Below are positions 1-7,145 of a stretch of 9,164 nucleotides of DNA, piece after piece. The DNA lies in assembly GCA_934167135.1 (NCBI GenBank), contig CAKPKI010000076.1:1-9164 (forward strand), written 5' to 3'. The position numbers and the translations under genes were made by a program. The notes under the pieces are model-generated. The model was not told the DNA's origin, ran no database searches, and saw only the letters and a list, made by a program, of their open reading frames with translations. Origin of the DNA: an uncultured Clostridia bacterium (lineage in GTDB: Bacteria > Bacillota > Clostridia > TANB77 > CAG-508). Each line of letters starts with the position of its first letter. Position 1 is the first letter of the stretch.

Positions 1-3000
1 TCACTACTATCTACATTATTATTCAAATTCTCTTGTGTTGGTTTATTATTGTTGTTTGCTATATGGATTTTATATGTTCCATTTTTCTTTTCACTGTCTA
101 CATACCATGCAATTATTGATTTATCTCCTTGTGCTGATACATCCCATGCTCTTGTTGTATCTGTTATTGTATTTGTTGAATGGTTGTATACTGATGTTGA
201 TATCATTTTCTCAAATGTTACATTATAAATGTTCTGTCTTTGTATTGCAGTATTTCCTAAGAATCCACTTGTTTTATTTTCTTCTGAAACTGCACTCTTT
301 AATACATTGTAAATTATAAATTCTGTTTGTTTATTTTCATTTCCAGAATTATCTGTTGCAACTCCACTTGGAATTACAACTTTTACTTGATTAACATTTG
401 CTGAAAAACCTGATATATTCAATGTATAATTAATTGCTATTTGAGCAGTTGAATTTACTCCATTTTCTGTTCTTGTTTCTGTTTCTGTTGATGTTTCTGT
501 CAATTCTTTCTTTATACCTGTTGTTGTTTTAGTTCCATTTATATATACATCTATTTTATCACTTGTCACTCCATTTTTTAAATATCTGTCTGATACTCTA
601 AATTTAAGTGTTGCAGTTTTAGTAGTAGATACAACATCAGCAGAAGAACCCACTCTTTCTATTAATGGTTCTACAACATCTATTGCTTCTTCTGAACCAC
701 TTCCCCCTGGTATTGTTATTCCTGATGTTATTGTGGTTGCTACACTTTTTTGTCCAGAAGTATCTACTGCGACACTTCCTCCTGATTTGTTTGTTTGTGG
801 TATTGCTACTGATATAACACCACTATAATCTAGATATTTGTCTCCACTTTTTATTTGTAATTTCTGCAAATTAGATATTGTTAATGTATATCTTTTTCCT
901 TTTCCTGTTCCTCCTGGTATATCTGATACACTAAATGAATTTCCTAGTTCATTCCAATCTGGTGTCTCTCCACCTATTTTTACTGTTAAATCATCAAATG
1001 TTAAACCTTTTGAATTTGCTGTATCATAATATTTATCTGTTATATCAAATATCATTGTAAATGTCTTATTATTTTTATCTATAACCGAATTTGACCATTG
1101 ATATACAACCTCTGGTACCAATTTATCATTAAAACTTGTTATAGTTGTTGTTGATGTATTTAATGTATTTCCCTTTAAATCTCTAGATGCGTTTGCATTA
1201 ACTGCTACTTTTATTGTTCCACTATTTTCTCTATATACTCTCTTATTAGTTGTAGAATTTAATGCATTTAAGAATCGTGCATTTGATTCTTTCATATTTG
1301 TTAATTGTAATGTATATTGTCGTCCCATCACCTTATTTGTTGCGGAATCCGTAATTGCCTTGCTTGTTAATGTTTTTTGTACATTACTATCTAATTGAAC
1401 ATTATCAAGTGTTATTGTTAAATCATTAATTGTAGCACTTTTTGAAGAATCATAATTTTTATCTGTTATATTAAATACAAATGTTTCATCACCATTACTT
1501 GCTATTGTTTTCTGAACATCATACACTTCTGGCTTAGTATTATCAATATTTCCAACTGAAATATCTTGCTTTTTACTTGTATTAGTAAATGCATCTTGTA
1601 CTGCTCCAGCTTCAATTCTTAGAGTAATATTTCCTCCATTTTCATCCCTATATTTTGCTTTTTCTCCAACTATTGTTTCTTTTGGTGTGAATTCTATATA
1701 TCCTCCTTCAGAAGTTTCAATATTCGATAATTGAATTGTATATTCATATTCGTTATCATAGCCATTTGTTCCTGATGTTACTAATGTTGGGCCTGATGTT
1801 ATTGTTTTTTGTACTTGGCTTGATACAGTTCCATCTACAAGTACTGATATTTTACTTGCTGATAAAGTTAATTTGTCTTTGTTTCCTCCTGTTTTTACTA
1901 AGTATTTATCTTTTACTCTTACTTTTATTGTTCCTGAATTCAAGTCCGCAGATGCTAGTGACCACACTGGGTCAACAACATCAACTGGTTGTTGAGTTCC
2001 AGAACCTGGGTCATTAACACCAATTGTAATTGTTTTTGTAGAACTATTTTTATTTCCAGACTTATCCTGTGCAATTTCCTTTGGAAAAGTTATACTCATA
2101 GGACCACTATATGTGCTACCATCACTATTTCCATTTGAATCCTTTTGTTCAAGTCCACCAATAGTTAATCTAAACTTTTCTCCAATTGGTTCTGTTTTTC
2201 CAGTTTCAGTAATATCTGATAATTTTTCAAGTTTTTTTGTTATTTTTGCATCTGGTATTTGTGTATTTGTATCCTTTAAAGTAACCTTAATAGCACTTGC
2301 ATCATATGTTCCATCTGATAGCTTTGTAAATTTATTAGCAGAATAGAATTTATCTGTTAAAGAAAACTCCAATATTAATGTCTTATTTGTATGGTCTATA
2401 TTTCCACTAGAATACACATATGTTATTTCTGGTTCTATAAAGTCAGTAAACAATGAATTTGTTGTATTTTGGCTAACTGATGTTGTTGTAAACGAATGAT
2501 TTGTTCTTTCCCCATCTGAAGTTAATTCCATATTTTTATTTCCATATATATCATCCAAACAACCTTGCATTACTTCTACTTTTATATCTCCACTCCACTC
2601 TTTGTAGCTTTTTCCAGTTCTTCTAGAAGCCTCTTGGAAGTTTGATAATGTTAATACTTGTTGCACATCTTTTGCATTTGTCTTTGAGTTTGTAACTTGT
2701 GTTGCTGTATCAATTGATTTAGTTACAATATTTGTAATATCTGTTCCATCTATAGATATTTTTAAATATGTATTTAAATTATTTTGTGCTAATGAGCTCG
2801 TTACATCACTTGTATATTCACTTGCAGATATTGCGTTATTAGTTCTACCCCTTAATGTTATTTTTATGTTTTTATTTGTTGTGTCTATAGTCGTTCCTGT
2901 TTGTGTCCATTCTGTTCTATATTTAGGATTAATTGTCCAACCAGAATAACTTATTGTTGTACTAGATGATGTATTTAATTTGAATATACTTTTACTTTTA

Positions 3001-4766
3001 AATATAGCTTCTGGTGCTTGAATTACAAGTGCTCCTTCTTTTCCTGTAGCAGTAAATATATCTGTATTTGTTGGTGCTATATTTGTAAATGCTGGTCCTA
3101 AATCTAGATTTGTCATTGCAGTACGTCCTGTATTTTGGAACATATTACTCATATCTTCTACTTTACTTGTATAGAAAACATCTCCTAAATCTAAGCTTGT
3201 TAAGGCAGTATATCCACAATCCATAAACATCTGATACATGTCTGTTGCACTACTTGTATTAAATTTTGTTCCAAGTGTTAGTGTTTTCATAGCATTATAT
3301 CCTGTGCCTTTAAATGTGCATCTCATATTTGTTACTTTACTTGTATCAAAATTACTTCCAAGGTTCAGTTCTGTCATTGCAGTATATCCAGTTTGATAAA
3401 ACATCTCATTCATATATTGCAGTTTACTCGTATTAAAATTATTTCCCAAATTCAGTGTCGACATTGCTTTATAACCTGTATCTTCGAACATATAAGACAT
3501 ACTAGTTACATTGGTAGTATAGAAATTACTTCCCAAATTTAGGCTTGTCATAGCATTATACCCAGTACTTTCAAACATTGAATTCATATTTGTTACATTT
3601 GTGGTATTTAATGCTCCTAAATTTGTTATTGTTTCTTTTGCTGTACATTTTGTTGAATATCCTATATATTTAAACAAATTACTTGAGTCTTTATTTGCAA
3701 GTATATTACCTTTACTTGCAATATACACTTTTTGAGCTCCATTTGAATTGCTTTTTTCTGACCATGCTAATATTGAGCTATCTCCTGCTTCTGATACATC
3801 CCAATATGTTTTATTATATGCACTTGCATTATGAACTTTTATGTTTGCAAATCCATCTGTTGCATTATTTCCTTCTGGGTTTGCTCCTATTGCCATTGTT
3901 GTTATTGTTTTATCTGTATTTCTAGGCACTTTAATTGTTCCAACAGCTACCGTTGAAGCTGCAAGTTCTCCATTAACATATAAACGTATTGTATTTCCAT
4001 CATATGTACCAGTTAGATGAACTTTTTGATTTAGTGTTAATGGAGTTTCTGATAATGCAGCAACATATTGTCCTTTTTCCTCAACCCATACCATCATTCC
4101 TGGTCTCATATTATTACTTGATATATAAAGTGCAACACCTCCACCTTCAATATTTGTCATAAGATATTGTGTATTCCCTGTATTCGAAAGTGGTGTAAAT
4201 GTCATATCTAATGTTACTTCATTTGTTTTAAATGCCATTGGACTCAATTTTATCCAATCATTTTTACCATCAAGTATTATAGAACCTGATTCTGTTTGTG
4301 CAGTTTTAGAATACAATATTCCATCATTATTTGAAGTTAAATCCTTTATTGCTCCAACATTTTTTGTAGCATCATATTGTGCAATTAGTCCTGCATCATT
4401 TGTAATATTTAATGTGTGTACTTTTACTTTTGCTAATGTTCCTTGAGTTTCATTTCCTGTTGTATTAGCTCCTATTGCCATTACTGTTCGTTCGCTGTTA
4501 TTTCCATTATCAGGTGCTTTTATTGTTCCTGACACAGCTTTAGAAGCAACTTGTGTTCCATTAACATATAATCTTAGTGTAGATCCATCATATGAACCTT
4601 TTAATGTATATTTAGTTCCAGTTTTCAGTTGAGCACTTGATTTAACACTTGAATAATCACCCCCAACAATAGCACCACTTGAATTAACAACCATTGCATA
4701 AAAAGATGGTACCCCATTTTCCAATTCTAACGCAATACCTCCGCCATTCAATATTTCCAACCAAAA
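1..4766 (-). CDS. Frameshifted continuation of the giant surface protein, running off the left edge
   Basis: I translated this frame codon by codon from 4766 to the window edge and found no stop, so about 1,580 further codons are open. It is shifted by one base from the upstream frame and has no ribosome binding site of its own. It is therefore the same gene, not a second one. With the extra base removed, numbering continues from residue 706. In order it holds the rest of LamG 2 (to about 819), LamG 3 (829-1011), a WDVS cap (from 1020), six 29-residue leucine-rich repeats (1086-1259), six Ig-like modules (about 1315-2190), a second FLGN...QRQ motif (2199-2216) and a second WDVS cap (from 2239). 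BspA-type repeats with LamG and Ig modules are typical of long adhesins. No wall-sorting signal is visible because the C-terminus lies outside the window. The function (adhesion, glycan or matrix binding) is inferred from domains only. Confidence 0.85.
3..146 (-). other. WDVS cap domain, copy 2 (cut by the window edge)
   Basis: WDVSAQGDKSIIAWYVDS, then an NG-x-YKIHIANNN strand, parallels copy 1 at 3803. It follows the second FLGN...QRQ motif with no LamG domain in between. By analogy, another leucine-rich repeat array may follow beyond the left edge. Confidence 0.5.
213..266 (-). repeat. FLGN...QRQ boundary motif, copy 2
   Basis: The peptide GFLGNTAIQRQNIYNVTF follows Ig-like module 6 and precedes a second WDVS cap. 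It matches copy 1 (5685-5632) at 12 of 18 positions. Confidence 0.6.
285..2918 (-). repeat. Six tandem Ig-like modules of about 130-160 residues
   Basis: Modules begin near 2918, 2444, 1985, 1544, 1127 and 680. Modules 2-6 open with a P-[EVL]-x segment after an acidic linker (FIEPEI, VVDPVW, NTKPEV, KLVPEV, VVEPLI). They carry a [VIL]-x-D-[KR]-x-[YL] signature on the third strand: LTDKFY, VKDKYL, ITDKNY, ITDKYY and VSDRYL. Near the middle each has a YTLxIxN or YTIQLSN strand. Most end with D..GN or a variant (QDKSGNKN, RDLKGN, TDNSGNEN), a motif common in bacterial Ig-like domains. Module 1 is the most divergent and lacks the DKxY signature. They probably form a stalk that presents the sugar- or protein-binding domains away from the cell surface (inference). 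Confidence 0.7.
3084..3605 (-). repeat. Six 29-residue BspA-type leucine-rich repeats (87-nt period)
   Basis: Six consecutive units of exactly 29 codons begin at 3605, 3518, 3431, 3344, 3257 and 3170. The pattern is T-S/T-x-V, then M..MF, then TGY.AM, then L.LG..F. Examples are VTSMSYMFEDTGYKAM and LNLGNNF in unit 2. A degenerate seventh unit (TNTDIF, TATGKEGA) caps the array. M..MF is the hallmark of the BspA/DUF285 class of surface leucine-rich repeats, which form a solenoid and often bind host proteins (established for the family). Unit 4 has CTF and unit 5 has CGY in place of MF and TGY, so the array is diverged rather than freshly amplified. Confidence 0.85.
3660..3803 (-). other. WDVS cap domain ahead of the leucine-rich repeats, copy 1
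   Basis: The segment begins WDVSEAGDSSILAW and continues through NGAQKVYIASKGN to a DSSNLFKYIG turn just before the first leucine-rich repeat. In BspA-type proteins a WDVS...GD.S..A.. segment commonly precedes the repeats (recalled from family knowledge). It likely caps the solenoid. Confidence 0.55.
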
Positions 4767-5595
4767 CTATACCTTCGCTTTGAATTTGGTCAAGTGTAAT
4801 TGTTGTTTCTATAGTTGCAATTTTATTAAATGACATTGCTCCCAAGTTTACCCAATCATTTCCACCAAGTGATAAATAGTCTGAGCCCCATGTCCAAGAA
4901 TCACCTATTATAGTACCATTATAATGACCTCTTATATCTTTCCAGAATTTTGATGTACTATCATGTGAATTTGTATTATTTCCACTCGCATCATAGCTAC
5001 TTGCAAAATATACTTTGTCACATATATCTGCTGAATATACTTTTATATTTGCATACGCATATCCTGCGCCAGTACTATTATCAGGGTTACAACCAATAGT
5101 CAATGGTATCCCTGTTGTAGGCTTTCTTATTGTTCCTTCGCTTTTGGCTTGTGCTACTAAAACATCATCTACATATAACATTAAATTTATTCCATCATAT
5201 GTACCTACTATATGTGTTTTTTTATTAACTGTTATTTGTGTTCCTGATTTTACTGAAACAAATCCTCCTGTTTTATCATTATATATGTCAAATGTAGGAT
5301 ATCCACTAGCTAAATATAAACCATATCCACCATAATCAAAGTTTGATATAATATCATGTTCACCACTTTGTATAGAATTTGCTGATATTACCACATCTAG
5401 TTTAACTTGATCAGTTGGATTATATTCTCCTAATTTTACATATTGATTTGAGCCATTTAAATTTAAATATTTTGAGCCATCAGAGTCTGTTCCCCATGTT
5501 CCTCCACTTACAGTACCATTCATACTACCTTTTAAGTCTTTCCATGATGTTGTTGATGTACTAAACGAACTTCCTGTATTTTTACTTGCATCATA
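3828..5595 (-). repeat. Three LamG/concanavalin-like domains in tandem
   Basis: Three homologous modules of about 180-195 residues lie at 5595-5032, 4995-4404 (with the frameshift) and 4376-3828. Each begins with YDASK/YDASG/YDATK. Each then has an N-G-T/I strand, an LxGxxxWV/YV-LG segment, a central YDG followed by LYV, and a closing IG-N-P/T-x-N element with ANIKV or AKVKV. This layout matches LamG/concanavalin-A-like jelly-roll domains (family knowledge). Modules 2 and 3 share NIEGGG, GAN and VNG signatures absent from module 1, so they look like the more recent duplication. Ligands cannot be predicted from sequence alone. Confidence 0.75.
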
Positions 5596-6861
5596 ACTAT
5601 GTATTGGTGTTTCATTTACTAATTTATTTGTAAATGTTACATTTTCTATATCTTGTCTTTGTAAACTTGAATTTCCTAAAAATGCACTTGTTGCTTCTGT
5701 CTCTGCACTTGCACTTCTTAAGTATGTACTTACTCCAGCTGTTCCACCTGCTGTTGAAGCTGTTGATGCTTGTGTGCTTGCCACTGCTCCTGTATCTACT
5801 GTAGATGTATCACTATTTATTTCGTCTGAAACATTTTCTGAATCATTTGCACTATCTTCATTTACAACTGCTACATCACTGTTCTCTACTTGCTCTGTTG
5901 CTAAAATATATTTTGTTTCAGTTTTTAATTCGTTTGTATCAAATTGATATATTTGCTCATTTGAATTTTCATCATTTGCATCTACCTTTGTTGTTTCCAT
6001 TTTTTTGGCTTCTGTTTGTTCACTATTTTCTAGATTGTATATTGTTCCTCTTTCATTTGCATTTTCTGCATTATATTTTGTTTTTATTGTTATTATTTCT
6101 CCATATTCATTTGGATTGTATGTTACTTTTTCTGTTGCCTGAGCTTGTTCATCAACTACTTGATTTTCTTCTGCTTGTGTTTCTTCATTTTGCACTTCTT
6201 CAGTTTCGGCTTTAGCTTTTTCTGTGTTTTGTGTTTCTGTTTGGTTTTCATATATTGAAACTGTGAATGCTTTTTTTATAGTTTGTGTTTCACTTGGTAT
6301 TTTAACATTTGTTAATGTTTGTGTATCTATATCTGATATTTCTAATTCTGCATTTAACGGCATATATCCTGTTGCTACAACTTCTCCATTTTCGTTTGAG
6401 ATTTCTCTTTTATAAAATGTTTTTTCTTCTGCTTGTTCTACTGTTTGTATTGTAGCACCATTTACAGTTGTTTCTTTTACAGTTTTCTTATCATAGTCTG
6501 TCCACAATTGTATTGTTCTATTTGATACTTCACTTTCTGTTAGTTGTAGTGTAGCATTATTGTTTTGTTCATCAATTATAATTTCTTCGTTTTCTGCCGT
6601 ATAGTATTTAGTTACCATATTTGTATTTACTAATTTTGGTAATTCAAGCAAATAGATTCCATCACTTGTTTCTGTTGCTTCTGATGTTATAGTTTGATTT
6701 TCTATATTGCCATCTTTGTCTATTACCTCCATAGATATTTCTATTACTTTTTCGGCTCTTGATCTTCTTATATTTTGATATGCTCCTAGCATAATTATGA
6801 TTGTCATAATTAATATAAATATATTTCTTATTTTCTTCACAACTATTTTGTTTCTTAACAT
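4684..6861 (-). CDS. N-terminal part of giant LamG/BspA-LRR/Ig-like surface protein, cut short by a frameshift
   Basis: The start is the ATG at 6861, not the in-frame TTG 24 nt upstream, because GGAGGA lies 5 nt before the ATG. The frame gives 725 residues. Residues 1-12 are basic and 13-28 are hydrophobic (NIFILIMTIIIMLGAY), forming a signal peptide or uncleaved membrane anchor; no clear cleavage site is visible. A probable beta-rich region (about 35-200) follows, then an acidic E/Q/N/S/T-rich stretch (203-392), the FLGN...QRQ motif (393-410), a first LamG-like domain (about 422-610; YDASKNTG, LNLNGSNQYV, GTYDG, YVDD) and the start of a second (from 623). After residue 705 the sequence departs from its sibling domain and ends about 20 codons later in 20 unrelated residues. 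This C-terminus is a frameshift artefact or a real truncation. LamG folds usually bind glycans or host matrix, so adhesion at the cell surface is inferred. The promoter at 6962-6934 gives the gene its own transcript. Confidence 0.85.
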   Translation of the reverse strand: MLRNKIVVKKIRNIFILIMTIIIMLGAYQNIRRSRAEKVIEISMEVIDKDGNIENQTITSEATETSDGIYLLELPKLVNTNMVTKYYTAENEEIIIDEQNNNATLQLTESEVSNRTIQLWTDYDKKTVKETTVNGATIQTVEQAEEKTFYKREISNENGEVVATGYMPLNAELEISDIDTQTLTNVKIPSETQTIKKAFTVSIYENQTETQNTEKAKAETEEVQNEETQAEENQVVDEQAQATEKVTYNPNEYGEIITIKTKYNAENANERGTIYNLENSEQTEAKKMETTKVDANDENSNEQIYQFDTNELKTETKYILATEQVENSDVAVVNEDSANDSENVSDEINSDTSTVDTGAVASTQASTASTAGGTAGVSTYLRSASAETEATSAFLGNSSLQRQDIENVTFTNKLVNETPIHSYDASKNTGSSFSTSTTSWKDLKGSMNGTVSGGTWGTDSDGSKYLNLNGSNQYVKLGEYNPTDQVKLDVVISANSIQSGEHDIISNFDYGGYGLYLASGYPTFDIYNDKTGGFVSVKSGTQITVNKKTHIVGTYDGINLMLYVDDVLVAQAKSEGTIRKPTTGIPLTIGCNPDNSTGAGYAYANIKVYSADICDKVYFASSYDASGNNTNSHDSTSKFWKDIRGHYNGTIIGDSWTWGSDYLSLGGNDWVNLGAMSFNKIATIETTITLDQIQSEGIVLVGNIEWRRYCVRIGKWGTIFLCNGC
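4743..4749 (-). other. Single-base frameshift site in LamG domain 2
   Basis: On the coding strand the sequence reads AATATTGAATGGCGGAGG. The matching place in LamG 3 (about 4150) reads AATATTGAAGGTGGAGG. Removing one T (plus-strand A at 4746) restores NIEGGGIALELENG, which parallels NIEGGGVALYISSN in LamG 3. The upstream frame stops at 4684 (TAA), and the downstream frame is first open after a TAG at 4767-4769. The site is not a homopolymer run and shows no classic slippery heptamer. It could be a sequencing or assembly error, or a real inactivating mutation. Confidence 0.85.
5632..5685 (-). repeat. FLGN...QRQ boundary motif, copy 1
   Basis: The peptide AFLGNSSLQRQDIENVTF lies between the low-complexity stalk and LamG 1. 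An almost matching peptide occurs about 1,800 residues later. Identical positions are FLGN, QRQ, I, N and VTF. Each copy precedes a folded domain after a flexible or repeat-rich stretch. I do not recognise it as a named domain. Confidence 0.6.
5686..6255 (-). other. Low-complexity acidic E/Q/N/S/T-rich segment
   Basis: Residues 203-392 of the giant protein are dominated by Glu, Gln, Asn, Thr, Ser and Ala, with runs such as AKAETEEVQNEETQAEENQ and a final Ser/Thr/Ala/Gly-rich part (STASTAGGTAG). A short ordered-looking insert (YNPNEYGEIITIKTKYN) interrupts it. It looks like an extended, largely disordered spacer between the membrane end and the first LamG domain. Confidence 0.6.
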
Positions 6862-6866
6862 GATTT

Positions 6867-6872
6867 TCCTCC
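6867..6872 (-). promoter_or_regulatory. Ribosome binding site deciding the giant gene's start
   Basis: GGAGGA on the minus strand lies 5 nt from the ATG at 6861. It falls inside the extended open frame that begins at TTG 6885, so the ATG is the real start. Confidence 0.85.
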
Positions 6873-6933
6873 GTTTTTGCTTCAATTTTTTATATCTTTT
6901 TTTATGATTTTTTAGTTAGAATTTCTCTTTATA

Positions 6934-6962
6934 TTTATATCATAACAGATGTTTTTTTTCAA
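6934..6962 (-). promoter_or_regulatory. Promoter of the giant surface-protein gene
   Basis: TTGAAA (6962-6957), a 17-nt spacer and TATAAA (6939-6934) fit a housekeeping promoter at 5 of 6 positions in each box. A TGA just before the -10 box gives an extended -10. Transcription would begin near 6927, leaving a leader of about 65 nt before the ATG at 6861. Confidence 0.65.
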
Positions 6963-7061
6963 CATTTTTCGCATATTTTTTTGCTTTTTTTTATGGTATT
7001 TTTAGCAGATTTTTCTTTGTTTTTCTTCTTACATTTTTTGGATATTTTTTCGTGTTTTTTT
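6952..7061 (-). promoter_or_regulatory. Phased A-tracts (curved DNA, UP-like) upstream of the giant gene's promoter
   Basis: Ten runs of five to eight A (minus strand) are centred near 7058, 7047, 7036, 7022, 7012, 7001, 6988, 6979, 6967 and 6955. The mean spacing is about 11 bp. Tracts repeated at the helical period bend DNA, and A-rich DNA just upstream of a -35 box can act as an UP element (established). No gene lies in this stretch. Confidence 0.5.
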
Positions 7062-7090
7062 ATAAAATATTTGATATTTTGTTTTACATA

Positions 7091-7139
7091 AAAAAATAAG
7101 ATAAAGACATATTTTTTTACATTCTTTATCTTATTTTTT
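7091..7139 (-). terminator. Rho-independent terminator of the 457-residue gene
   Basis: A perfect 16-bp inverted repeat (7139-7124 with 7106-7091, extendable by one A-T pair) with a loop of about 15-17 nt starts seven bases after the stop codon at 7146. The second arm ends in a T-run on the transcribed strand. The stem is AT-rich apart from two G-C pairs. Confidence 0.8.
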
Positions 7140-7145
7140 ATATTT

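Noticed and set aside
3084..3605. CRISPR-like array from the regular 87-nt period
   Set aside because: The period is coding (29 codons), the units differ at many bases, and there is no repeat-spacer structure.
4684..4766. Programmed frameshift or translational restart linking the two halves
   Set aside because: I see no slippery heptamer. The GGAGG near 4740 has no start codon in the downstream frame at a suitable distance, and the alignment with LamG 3 points to a plain single-base insertion.
1..4766. A second independent gene downstream of the truncated one
   Set aside because: It begins in the middle of a LamG domain with no start or ribosome binding site, and completes exactly the domain left unfinished upstream.
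6861..6885. TTG at 6885 as start of the giant protein
   Set aside because: The ribosome binding site GGAGGA falls inside the extra eight codons and is well placed for the ATG at 6861.
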